DNA from: Streptomyces sp. GESEQ-4
GTDB taxonomy: Bacteria; Actinomycetota; Actinomycetes; Streptomycetales; Streptomycetaceae
NCBI RefSeq assembly: GCF_017948455.1
Contig: NZ_JAFFSU010000028.1
Location: 1-64,000, forward strand
DNA: 64,000 nucleotides
Direction of reading: 5' to 3'
Shown here: in pieces, positions 41,717-50,008 of the stretch
How positions within the stretch are numbered: position 1 is the first letter of the stretch
Layout of the letters: each line of letters starts with the position of its first letter
Translations under genes and position numbers: made by a program
Notes under the pieces: model-generated
The model's database searches: none
What the model was told of the DNA's origin: nothing
Seen by the model: only the letters and a program-made list of their open reading frames with translations

Positions 41717-41767
41717 GGGTACTGCTATTCGTTCCGGATCAAAGCACCAGGCTCCGAGGCCGAAGAC

Positions 41768-41971
41768 TCAGACGGGGGTGACGTTCTCCGCCTGCGGGCC
41801 CTTCGGGCCCTGAGTGACGTCGAAGGAGACCTGCTGGTTCTCCTCCAGCGAGCGGAAGCCGCTCGCATTGATCGCGGAGTAGTGAACGAAGACGTCGGGG
41901 CCGCCGCCTTCTTGGGCGATGAAACCAAAGCCCTTTTCGGCGTTGAACCACTTCACGGTTCCGGTAGCCAT
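41768..41971 (-). CDS. cold-shock domain protein
   Basis: A 67-residue single-stranded nucleic-acid-binding protein. RNP1 is KGFGFI (13-18) and RNP2 VFVHY (27-31), with the usual start MATGTVKWFNAEKGFGFIAQ. CspA-type proteins act as RNA chaperones. A strong AAGGAGG precedes the ATG. The 306-bp gap upstream allows a long leader, as known for csp genes. Transcription is away from mqnA. A clear hairpin terminator follows. Confidence 0.97.
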   Translation of the reverse strand: MATGTVKWFNAEKGFGFIAQEGGGPDVFVHYSAINASGFRSLEENQQVSFDVTQGPKGPQAENVTPV

Positions 41972-42277
41972 AAGCCCTCCTTGGGCCCAAAGGGTTGCCC
42001 TGCTCCAGAACCTGCAAGTGTGAAAACAGTGCCGCACAACTGCATACGTCTGAAAACGACGAGAGCCCGCGGTTACATGCTCCGCAGGCTCTGTACTGCA
42101 AGGGAAACCAAACTGCAACTTGCGGCGAGCCTAGCATGCAGGCAGCCGAAAGCAATAGAGGCCAAGATCACGTCACTCGGAAGTTTGAAGATCCAGGCGG
42201 GGGGCTGACGGGGCCTATGAGGCGGTTCGCGGCACCCTGAAGAGTGCACCGTACCCCACGGGGTCTAGTCTCGCGAT
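41972..42277. other. divergent gap between the cold-shock gene and mqnA
   Basis: 306 bp without a believable gene. It has a lower GC content than the surroundings (around 42,000-42,190), consistent with promoters and a long untranslated cold-shock leader. GGGCTTATGGC-type sequence near the cold-shock start includes its ribosome-binding site. No strong symmetrical operator was seen. Confidence 0.5.
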
Positions 42278-43126
42278 GTGGACATTTCTCGCACCCGGCC
42301 GCGCGTCGGCCACATTCAGTTCCTCAACTGCCTGCCCCTGTACTGGGGGCTCGCGAGAACCGGCACCCTCCTCGACTTCGAGCTGACCAAGGACACCCCG
42401 GAGAAGCTCAGCGAGCAGCTGGTCAAGGGTGACCTGGACATCGGGCCCATCACGCTCGTGGAGTTCCTGCGCAACGCCGACGACCTGGTCGCCTTCCCGG
42501 ACATCGCCGTCGGCTGCGACGGACCGGTGATGTCCTGCGTGATCGTCTCGCAGGTCCCGCTGGACCGGCTGGACGGCGCCCGGGTCGCCCTCGGCTCGAC
42601 CTCGCGCACCTCCGTCCGCCTGGCCCAGCTGCTGCTGGCCGACCGCTACGGCGTGCGGCCCGACTACTACACGTGCCCGCCCGACCTGAGCCTGATGATG
42701 CAGGAGGCCGAGGCGGCCGTACTGATCGGGGACGCCGCGCTGCGCGCCAACCTGCTCGACGGCCCGCGCTTCGGCCTCGAGGTGCACGACCTCGGCGCGC
42801 TGTGGAAGGAGTGGACCGGCCTGCCCTTCGTCTTCGCCGTCTGGGCCGCCCGCCGCGACTACCTGGAGCGCGAGCCCGTCATCACCCGCGCCGTGCACGA
42901 GGCCTTCCTCGCCTCCCGCAACCTCTCCCTCGACGAGGTCGGCAAGGTCGCCGAGCAGGCGGCCCGCTGGGAGGCCTTCGACGAACAGGTCCTGGAGCGG
43001 TACTTCACGACCCTCGACTTCCGCTTCGGGGCACCCCAGTTGGAGGCGGTCGCCGAGTTCGCCCGCCGCGTCGGTCCGACGACCGGCTTCCCGGCCGACG
43101 TGAAGGTGGATCTGCTCCAGCCGTAG
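42278..43126 (+). CDS. mqnA: chorismate dehydratase MqnA
   Basis: First enzyme of the futalosine pathway, which dehydrates chorismate to 3-[(1-carboxyvinyl)oxy]benzoate; 282 residues with a periplasmic-binding-protein-like fold. The family N-terminus is RVGHIQFLNCLPLYWGL, followed by LVKGDLDIGPITLVEFLRNADDL, ALGSTSRTSVRLAQLLL, AAVLIGDAALR and the TGLPFVFAVWAARRDY segment. GTG start. It stands apart from mqnE/L/M/P (11-16 kb away) and mqnC (8 kb away), so pathway genes are scattered rather than in one operon. Confidence 0.95.
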   Translation: MDISRTRPRVGHIQFLNCLPLYWGLARTGTLLDFELTKDTPEKLSEQLVKGDLDIGPITLVEFLRNADDLVAFPDIAVGCDGPVMSCVIVSQVPLDRLDGARVALGSTSRTSVRLAQLLLADRYGVRPDYYTCPPDLSLMMQEAEAAVLIGDAALRANLLDGPRFGLEVHDLGALWKEWTGLPFVFAVWAARRDYLEREPVITRAVHEAFLASRNLSLDEVGKVAEQAARWEAFDEQVLERYFTTLDFRFGAPQLEAVAEFARRVGPTTGFPADVKVDLLQP

Positions 43127-43207
43127 GAGCGTCTGTACCCATAGGCTGCCGGGAGTGCAGGCGTACGCGCAGGAGACTGGCGTGCGCGGGGGAGAGGGGG
43201 GCGCGCC

Positions 43208-44887
43208 ATGCAACCGCTCGACGTCGACGAACCCACCACCGTGGGTCCCTACCGGCTGCTCGGCCGGCTCGGCTCCGGCGGCATGGGGCGGGTCTATCTG
43301 GGCCGCAGCTCCGGTGGCCGCACGGTCGCGGTGAAGATCGTGCACCCGCACTTCGCCCTCGACGAGGAGTTCCGCGCCCGCTTCCGGCGCGAGGTCGACG
43401 CCGCGCGCCGGGTGGGCGGCGCCTGGACCGCGCCGGTGCTGGACGCCGACCCCGACGCGCGGGTGCCCTGGGTGGCCACCGCGTATGCGGCGGGCCCCTC
43501 GCTGAGCGCGGCGGTCGCGGACCGGGGTCCGCTGCCGCTCCATTCAGTACGGGCCTTGGGTGCGGGTCTGGCCGAGGCGCTGGCGGCCGTGCACGAACTG
43601 GGGCTGGTCCACCGGGATGTGAAGCCCTCGAACGTGCTGCTCACCCTCGACGGGCCGCTGCTGATCGACTTCGGGATCGCCCGCGCCACGGACGGCACGG
43701 CGTCCCTCACCTCCACCGGCGTCTCGATCGGCTCGCCCGGCTATATGTCGCCCGAGCAGATCCTCGGCAAGGGCGTCACGGGTGCGGCGGACGTCTTCTC
43801 GCTGGGGGCGGTGCTGGCGTACGCGGCGACGGGGGAGCCGCCGTTCCGCGGTGACTCGTCGGCGGCGCTGCTCTACAAGGTCGTCCACGAAGAGCCCGAA
43901 CTCGGGTCCCTGACCGGTGACTTGCGGGAGCTGGCGGCGGCCTGTCTCGGAAAGGACCCGGAGGCTCGGCCCTCGCCGGGTGAGGTGGCCCGGCTGCTGG
44001 CTCCGGAGGGCGCGGCCCGGCTGGTCTCGGGCGGGTGGCTGCCGGGGGCGCTGGTGGAGCAGGTGAGCCGGGGTGCCGTACAGCTGCTGAATCTTGAGGC
44101 GGCGGGGGAGGTGGCGTCGGGGCCGGTGGGGTTCAGCAATCCGTCGGTGGGGGAGTTCGGGCCGCCGCCGGTCATGCCGTCCGTCGCGCCGTCGGGTTCC
44201 GTGCCGTCGGCTTCCGTGCCGTCGGGTTCCACGCCCTCGGGTTCCGTGCCCGAGCCGCGTGACGCCGCGCCGACGGTGTCTCCGCAGCAGCCCGGCAAGC
44301 TCTCCGTTTCCGTGGCGGCGACCGCGGCGCCGGGTGACGGGGGGCGGGGTCGGAGGGTGAGCTGCACGGTGGCTCTCGCGGTCGCGGGGGCGCTGGCGGC
44401 GGTGACGGTGGGGTCGGTGTTCGTGTTCGACCTGCTGCCGGGAGACAGCAACGCGTCAGACTCGGCGGGCGGTTCACCGTCCAGCTCGGCGTCCGGCTCG
44501 TCGTCCAGTGAGGCGCCGGGTGACAGCAATCCGACCGCCGTACCCGCCGCCTACCTCGGCACCTGGGAAGGCCAGGGCACCGGACTCGGCGGCAGCCTCC
44601 CCATGGGTACCTTCCGGGTCACCCTCCACAAGGCGGACGTGGGCGAGGAGTTGGGGACGGTTCGGCAGACCGATCCGGTCGGCTTCGTCTGCAATGACGT
44701 ACTGACCCTGAAGAGTGTGTCCGCGAAGCAGATCGTGGCGACGTCCGTGGGGGCCAAGGGCAATCACGCGGGGTGCAGTCAGGCCGCCGCGACGGTGCGG
44801 ATCACTCCGGTCGGGGACGATCTGACCTACCGGTCGGACAGCGCGGAGTCGGGGAATCCGACGGCCCGGATGTCGAAGATCGATTAG
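43208..44887 (+). CDS. membrane-anchored Ser/Thr protein kinase
   Basis: Hanks-type kinase of 559 residues. The P-loop is LGSGGMGRVY (Gly22-Val29), invariant Lys43, catalytic HRDVKPSN (Asp137) and DFG Asp154, followed by GSPGYMSPEQ. A Pro/Ser/Val-rich linker with PSGSVPSASVPSGSTPSG repeats leads to a membrane helix at about 383-406 and an external domain (about 445-559) that starts YLGTWEGQGTGLGG and contains two cysteines. It is not a PASTA or NHL type; I do not recognise the external fold. It likely senses an envelope signal. Confidence 0.92.
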   Translation: MQPLDVDEPTTVGPYRLLGRLGSGGMGRVYLGRSSGGRTVAVKIVHPHFALDEEFRARFRREVDAARRVGGAWTAPVLDADPDARVPWVATAYAAGPSLSAAVADRGPLPLHSVRALGAGLAEALAAVHELGLVHRDVKPSNVLLTLDGPLLIDFGIARATDGTASLTSTGVSIGSPGYMSPEQILGKGVTGAADVFSLGAVLAYAATGEPPFRGDSSAALLYKVVHEEPELGSLTGDLRELAAACLGKDPEARPSPGEVARLLAPEGAARLVSGGWLPGALVEQVSRGAVQLLNLEAAGEVASGPVGFSNPSVGEFGPPPVMPSVAPSGSVPSASVPSGSTPSGSVPEPRDAAPTVSPQQPGKLSVSVAATAAPGDGGRGRRVSCTVALAVAGALAAVTVGSVFVFDLLPGDSNASDSAGGSPSSSASGSSSSEAPGDSNPTAVPAAYLGTWEGQGTGLGGSLPMGTFRVTLHKADVGEELGTVRQTDPVGFVCNDVLTLKSVSAKQIVATSVGAKGNHAGCSQAAATVRITPVGDDLTYRSDSAESGNPTARMSKID

Positions 44888-45022
44888 CGGGTCCCGCTTC
44901 AGGACATCCTGTGTCCACTTTTTGTTAATGCCCTGTTTGGGAAACTCCGGTGCACGTAGCCGGAATTGTTCCCCACGGTTCCTGATGTCACACAACCATT
45001 CCTGAGCGGCGCTCATCTAAGA

Positions 45023-45046
45023 CGGAGAATCACCCGCGATTCTCCG
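45023..45046 (+). promoter_or_regulatory. hairpin abutting the yfhO-like ribosome-binding site
   Basis: CGGAGAATC and GATTCTCCG form a perfect 9-bp stem with the 6-base loop ACCCGC. The GGAGG ribosome-binding site begins within its last base (46-50), ten bases before ATG 45061. Such a structure could limit ribosome access, adding to the early TTA codon in the gene. Confidence 0.55.
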
Positions 45047-45060
45047 GAGGCTTGCCGAGA

Positions 45061-47709
45061 ATGGTCAGTCCGAGCCCGCCCTTAACGGAACAGGCGACCC
45101 CGGCAACGCCGTTGCCGGGGGCCACGCACGGAACCCGGACCCGGCTCCGCCTCCGTCTGCCCCGCCGCCCCGCCGGCCCGGCAGGCACCGCCGCGCTGCT
45201 GGCCGCGGCCCTCACCCTCGCCGTCCTGTGCGCCGGCGACATCATCGCCCGCAGCTACCCCTTCGGCTCCCGCACCCGCAGCGTCAACGACCTCGGCAAC
45301 CAGTACGTCCCCTTCCACGCCCACCTGTGGGACCTGCTGCACGGACGGGCCGACGGCGGCCTCCTCGTCAACTGGCAGTCCGGGTACGGCTCCAGCTTCC
45401 TGCCCGACCTCGGTACGTACGTCAGCAGCCCGTTCGCCCTGCTCGTAGGGGTGTTCCCGCGGGACGAGATCGACCTCGCGGTGTATGTGATCACCCTGCT
45501 GAAGGTGGCGTCGGCGGGGGCCGCGATGGCGTGGCTGCTGCTCCGGATGCGCCCCGGCCGCTGGTGGGCCGCGGGGCTGCTCGGAGCGTCGTACGCCCTG
45601 TGCGGCTGGACGTTGGCCTCCGCCATCTACAACGTGATGTGGCTCGACGGCCTGCTCGCCCTGCCGCTGCTGTGCCTGGTCGGCGAGTGGGCGCTGAACG
45701 ACCGGCGTCGGGTGCTCGGCGTGATCATCGTGGCGCTCGTCTGGATCGCCAACTTCTACACGGCGTACATGGCCACGCTCGCCGCCGGTCTGGTGGTGTT
45801 ACTGCGGCTCTGGCTCGCGGACCTCGACCGGCGGCAGCGCCTCGCGGCGGCGGGCCGCGCGGTCCTGACCATGGCGCTCGGCGTCGGACTGGCGGCTCCG
45901 CTGGTCGTCGTCGTGTACTTCGGCACCAAGCACGCCTACCCCGGCGTGGTCCGGACGTTCGTCCCCTCGTCGACCGAGGACATGGTGGCCCGGCTGCTGC
46001 CGACGACGTACAACTTCGGTACGCCCGCCATCTACGTCGGCACCACAGCGCTGCTGCTCGCCCTCGCCCTGCCCTTCCACCGGAAGGTCCCGCGCCCGGT
46101 CCGCTACGGCTGGACGCTGCTCGCCGTCGCCGTCGCGCTGTCGTTCCAGTGGGGCCCGACCCACCTTCTCTGGCACGCCTTCACCACCCCGAACGGCAGC
46201 TCGTACCGGCAGACCTTCGTGCTCTGCGGGCTGCTGGTGATCGCCGCGTGGCATGCGCTGGCGTACGGCCCTCCCGGCCGGCGCGCGTTGGGTGCGGCGG
46301 GCGGACTGCTGGCGCTGATCATCGCCGTCGCGAGCCGCAGCGCGCTGACGGACCGCTCCTTCGTCCTGCCGCTCACCCTGCTCGCCGCCGCGGGCGCCCT
46401 GTGCGGGCTGGCCCTGCTCGCCCGCCACCACAGCGGGCGGCGTAAGACGGTCCTCGCCGGACTGGCCGTCACGCTGCTCATCGGCACGCAGGTCGCCGAG
46501 GCCACCGCCACCTCCGCCGTCGCCACCCGGCTGCGCTTCGGGCACCTGGACGACTACGCGCCCTGGGGGCCGCGGCAGCAGCAACAGGCGGACGCGATCG
46601 CCGAGGCCGACGGCTGGCCCCGCTATCGGACCGACCCGGGCCGGGAGCAGACCGTCGGCAACGACCCGCTGATGGTGGGCGGTCAGGGCGCCCAGTACTA
46701 CAGCAGCCTGACCGCCGACGTCCTCAGCCGCACGCTCATCGCCCTCGGCGGCGGCTACACCTCGCGCGGCCGCAACATCCAGAGCCTGGACAACGCCGTC
46801 ACGGACGCGATCTTCTCCGTCGGCGCGCGGGTGCACTCACCGCCGGACCCGCACCAGGGCTGGTTCCCGCAGGACGGCACCAAGGCGACCGTGACCCGCC
46901 AGGACGTGCCGCCCCTGGTCACGGTGCGGCCGACCGCCGGCGCGAACGTCTCCGCCTTCGGGCCGTCGCCGTACCGCAACCAGGAACTGCTGCTGGGCGC
47001 CCGCGTCTACACCGTGCCGCCCATCACCGTCCGCACCCCCTCCGGGAAGCAGCCGCAGCGCAGCGCCGGCAGCCGGCCCGGGCTACGGGTCAACGGACCC
47101 GGCACGTCGACGATCACCGCTACCTGCCGGGCCGGCAGTGAGGCGTACCTCTGGGCCCCGCGCTTCTCGGGCACCGCGAGCATCGCCGGGGCGCAGAGTC
47201 CCGGGCGGTTCCGGTCCGACCCCGGGACCAAGATCGCCGCGATAGAGCCCCTCGGCACGGTCCCGGCGTCCGGGCGGCTCCGCATCGAGCTGTCCCCGAA
47301 CCGGCCGGGCGTCGTCCCCGAGGGCGCGGTCGGCTGCCTCGACACCGGGCGCCTGCGCGCCGCCGTCGACCAGTTGAAGACCACCGGCGCCACGAAGGTG
47401 TCCGTCTCCGACGGCACGATCCGCGCCGAACTGCCGCCCGGCAGCAAGGGAACCGCGGTCGTCGCGGCCCCGCGCATCGCCGGCTGGCGCTGTGCGACCG
47501 GTGCCGCCGACGCCGTACCCGCGAAGCAGTACTACGGCCTGATCGCCGTCCCCCTGGACGGCTCCTCGACCAGTCTCACCTGCACGTTCCACCCACCGGG
47601 CCTGCGCCTGGGCGGAGCCGTCGGCGCCGCCTCCCTGCTGACCCTCATCGCCCTCAGCGTCCTCGCCGCGGTCAGACGACGGCGCGCACACCACCATCCG
47701 AGCGCCTGA
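45061..47709 (+). CDS. YfhO-family membrane glycosyltransferase (GT-C like)
   Basis: Large polytopic protein, 882 residues. After the first helix comes a long external loop, SVNDLGNQYVPFHAHLWDLLHG and WQSGYGSSFLPDLGTYVSSPFALLV, with conserved Asp residues typical of YfhO/GT-C enzymes; about twelve more helices follow, then a large external domain (about 500-830) and a final helix. YfhO-type enzymes move sugars from undecaprenyl phosphate onto surface polymers. It begins an operon with a GT2 enzyme and GtrA. Two TTA codons occur, codon 8 (45082-45084) and codon 247 (45799-45801), so bldA dependence is likely. A hairpin adjoins the ribosome-binding site. Confidence 0.88.
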   Translation: MVSPSPPLTEQATPATPLPGATHGTRTRLRLRLPRRPAGPAGTAALLAAALTLAVLCAGDIIARSYPFGSRTRSVNDLGNQYVPFHAHLWDLLHGRADGGLLVNWQSGYGSSFLPDLGTYVSSPFALLVGVFPRDEIDLAVYVITLLKVASAGAAMAWLLLRMRPGRWWAAGLLGASYALCGWTLASAIYNVMWLDGLLALPLLCLVGEWALNDRRRVLGVIIVALVWIANFYTAYMATLAAGLVVLLRLWLADLDRRQRLAAAGRAVLTMALGVGLAAPLVVVVYFGTKHAYPGVVRTFVPSSTEDMVARLLPTTYNFGTPAIYVGTTALLLALALPFHRKVPRPVRYGWTLLAVAVALSFQWGPTHLLWHAFTTPNGSSYRQTFVLCGLLVIAAWHALAYGPPGRRALGAAGGLLALIIAVASRSALTDRSFVLPLTLLAAAGALCGLALLARHHSGRRKTVLAGLAVTLLIGTQVAEATATSAVATRLRFGHLDDYAPWGPRQQQQADAIAEADGWPRYRTDPGREQTVGNDPLMVGGQGAQYYSSLTADVLSRTLIALGGGYTSRGRNIQSLDNAVTDAIFSVGARVHSPPDPHQGWFPQDGTKATVTRQDVPPLVTVRPTAGANVSAFGPSPYRNQELLLGARVYTVPPITVRTPSGKQPQRSAGSRPGLRVNGPGTSTITATCRAGSEAYLWAPRFSGTASIAGAQSPGRFRSDPGTKIAAIEPLGTVPASGRLRIELSPNRPGVVPEGAVGCLDTGRLRAAVDQLKTTGATKVSVSDGTIRAELPPGSKGTAVVAAPRIAGWRCATGAADAVPAKQYYGLIAVPLDGSSTSLTCTFHPPGLRLGGAVGAASLLTLIALSVLAAVRRRRAHHHPSA

Positions 47710-47750
47710 CCACCGCTCGCCGACCGGACCTCACGGGGAGAACCCGAACC

Positions 47751-48734
47751 ATGCTCATCTCGATCGTCGCACCCTGCTTCAACGAAGAAGACGTCATAGC
47801 CCGGTTCCACGACGCGGTCCAGAAGATCGCGGAGGAACTCCTGCCGCTCGGCCACGACATGGAGTTCGTCTACGTCGACGACGGCAGCCGCGACCGGACT
47901 CTCGAGGAGTTGCAGCGGCTGGCCGAACTCGACGCGCGCGTGCGCTACGTCTCCTTCAGCCGGAACTTCGGCAAGGAGGCAGCCCTGCTCGCCGGTCTGC
48001 GCCACGCCTCGGGTGACGCCGTGATCGTCATGGACGCGGACCTCCAGCACCCGCCGGAGCTGATCCACCGCATGGTGGAACTGCACGACCAGGGCTACGA
48101 CCAGGTCATCGCCAAGCGCACCAGGACCGGCGACCGCCTCACCCGCACGGTCACCGCCCGCCTCTACTACCGCCTCATCAACCGGCTCGTCGACGTCGAA
48201 CTCGTCGACGGCGTGGGCGACTTCCGGCTGCTCTCCCGGCGTGTGGTGGACGCGATCGTGGACCTCACCGAGTACAACCGCTTCTCCAAGGGCCTGTTCG
48301 CCTGGGTCGGCTTCCCCAGCACCACCTTCGAGTACGAGAACGCCACCCGCGCCCACGGCAGCAGCTCCTGGAGCTTCCGCAGCCTGCTCAACTACGGCCT
48401 CGACGGCCTGCTCTCCTTCAACAACCGCCCGCTGCGCGCCGCCCTCTACCTCGGCATGGCACTGCTGTTGTGCACGGGCCTCTACACGGCGTGGATTGTG
48501 GGCGCCGCGCTCATCAACGGCGTGGAGACCCCGGGCTATGTCACGATTATCACGGCCGTCACCGCCGCGGCGGCCATGCAAATGATCATGCTGGGGATCA
48601 TCGGCGAGTACACCGGGCGGATCTACTACGAGGTCAAGGGCCGCCCGCACTTCCTGGTGAAGGCGACGAACGTGGACCGAGCCCCGGACCCGGCACGGTG
48701 CGGCGGTCACCCGACCAAGGATCTCATTCCCTGA
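47751..48734 (+). CDS. GT2 polyprenyl-phosphate glycosyltransferase (CsbB/GtrB-like)
   Basis: A 327-residue GT-A glycosyltransferase with two C-terminal membrane helices. Motifs: SIVAPCFNEEDVIARF, VDDGSRDRT, MDADLQHPPELI (the DxD metal site) and a later GDFRLLSRRVVDA. The helices are at about 232-250 and 268-288. Enzymes of this type load a sugar onto undecaprenyl phosphate inside the cell. The ATG is 42 bp after the YfhO-like gene and the stop overlaps the gtrA start, so all three genes are one unit. Confidence 0.93.
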   Translation: MLISIVAPCFNEEDVIARFHDAVQKIAEELLPLGHDMEFVYVDDGSRDRTLEELQRLAELDARVRYVSFSRNFGKEAALLAGLRHASGDAVIVMDADLQHPPELIHRMVELHDQGYDQVIAKRTRTGDRLTRTVTARLYYRLINRLVDVELVDGVGDFRLLSRRVVDAIVDLTEYNRFSKGLFAWVGFPSTTFEYENATRAHGSSSWSFRSLLNYGLDGLLSFNNRPLRAALYLGMALLLCTGLYTAWIVGAALINGVETPGYVTIITAVTAAAAMQMIMLGIIGEYTGRIYYEVKGRPHFLVKATNVDRAPDPARCGGHPTKDLIP

Positions 48735-49168
48735 TGAGCAATTCCCTGACGAGCACGCGAACCGGAACCGAGTCGGAGCCCCGCCCGATATCGGGCCAGA
48801 TCGTCGTCTTCGCCGTCGTCGGTGTCATCAACACCGGCACGTACTACGGCCTTTACCTGCTGCTCCTGCCGCACCTTCCGTACATGGCCGCGCACCTCGT
48901 CGCCTCCGGCCTCAGCATGATCGGGTCCTTCTTCCTCAACACCCGGTTCACTTACCGGACGAGACCGACCTGGCGGAAATTCCTGCTGTTCCCCCTGACG
49001 AACGCGACGAGCTTCGTCGTCACCACGGCAGGGGTGTACGTCATCGTCGACATCCTGCACGCCGGAAGCCGCTTCGCTCCGCTGCTCGCGTCGATGGTGG
49101 CGATCCCGGCGACGTTCGTGGTGTCACGGACGATCATGCTGCCGAAGGCCGGCAGAAGCCCTCGGTAA
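48734..49168 (+). CDS. GtrA-family membrane protein (probable lipid-linked sugar flippase)
   Basis: A 144-residue protein with four hydrophobic helices: GQIVVFAVVGVINTGTYYGLYLLLL, YMAAHLVASGLSMIGSFFLNTRFTYR, FLLFPLTNATSFVVTTAGVYVIV and APLLASMVAIPATFVVSR. The NTRFTY motif after helix two is characteristic of GtrA, thought to flip undecaprenyl-phosphate sugars across the membrane. Its start overlaps the GT2 stop (TGATG). With YfhO and GT2 it forms the set known from Bacillus and Listeria teichoic-acid glycosylation. Confidence 0.92.
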   Translation: MSNSLTSTRTGTESEPRPISGQIVVFAVVGVINTGTYYGLYLLLLPHLPYMAAHLVASGLSMIGSFFLNTRFTYRTRPTWRKFLLFPLTNATSFVVTTAGVYVIVDILHAGSRFAPLLASMVAIPATFVVSRTIMLPKAGRSPR

Positions 49169-49207
49169 AAAGGGTCGGCAGAACTGCCGCTGCGATACTG
49201 ACTCCTT

Positions 49208-49936
49208 GTGACTGGCCTCCTCGTGACCGTCGCCGCGTTGTGGGGCGCGATGGCGGGTGCGCTGCTGCCCCGCGCGGCCTACCGCTTCGCCGTCCCGTCC
49301 GGGGAGGAGTGGCGCGAGCAGTGCCCCGGCGGGCATCCGATCCGGGGATGGGCCGGGCGGGCGCGATGCGCCAAGTGCCCGGACCCGTCGTACGGCCCCG
49401 CCACCACCCCCCTCCTCCCCCTGACCACCGCCCTCGTCTGCGCCGCCCTCGCCGCCGCCACCGACACCCGCCCCGAAATCGCCGTCTGGCTCCTCCTCGC
49501 CCCCGTCGGCGTGCTCCTCGCGGTCGTCGACTTCCGGGTGCGGCGCCTGCCGGACGCGCTGACCCTCCCGCTCGCGGCGGCGGTCCTGGTCCTCCTCGGG
49601 CTGGTCGCGCTCGTTCCCGAGCACACCGGGGACTGGCTCACCGCCCTGTTCGGCGCGCTGACCCTCGGCTGCGGCTACCTCGTCCTGTTCCTGATCAACC
49701 CCGGCGGCATGGGCTTCGGCGACGTCAAGCTGGCCCTCGGCATGGGCGCCGCGCTCGGCTGGTACGGCTGGCCGACGGTGATGCTCGGCACGCTCGCGGG
49801 GTTCGTGCTGGGGGCGCTCTACGGCGGTGCGCTCGTCGTCGCGCGGAAGGCGGGCCGGAAGACGGCGATCCCGTTCGGGCCGTTCCTGATCGCGGGGGCG
49901 TATGCCGGATTGCTGATCGGGGCGTACACGGCCTGA
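49208..49936 (+). CDS. type IV prepilin peptidase-like (A24 family) membrane protein
   Basis: A 242-residue polytopic protein with six or seven helices. The two catalytic-Asp motifs of A24 peptidases are seen as LAVVDFRVRRLPDALT and GMGFGDVKLAL. A cytoplasmic cysteine-bearing loop (CPGGHPIRGWAGRARCAKCPD) recalls the CxxC zinc motif of PilD. No pilin or pilus assembly genes are nearby, so it is an orphan; in this family members cleave prepilin leaders near the membrane. GTG start; the gap to the next gene is 72 bp. Confidence 0.85.
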   Translation: MTGLLVTVAALWGAMAGALLPRAAYRFAVPSGEEWREQCPGGHPIRGWAGRARCAKCPDPSYGPATTPLLPLTTALVCAALAAATDTRPEIAVWLLLAPVGVLLAVVDFRVRRLPDALTLPLAAAVLVLLGLVALVPEHTGDWLTALFGALTLGCGYLVLFLINPGGMGFGDVKLALGMGAALGWYGWPTVMLGTLAGFVLGALYGGALVVARKAGRKTAIPFGPFLIAGAYAGLLIGAYTA

Positions 49937-50008
49937 GGTCGGCTCGGTAAAAGGCCTGGCGTAGGCTGGCTTGGTCCGTCCACAACCCTTGACGAAAGGG
50001 ACGCTCCG

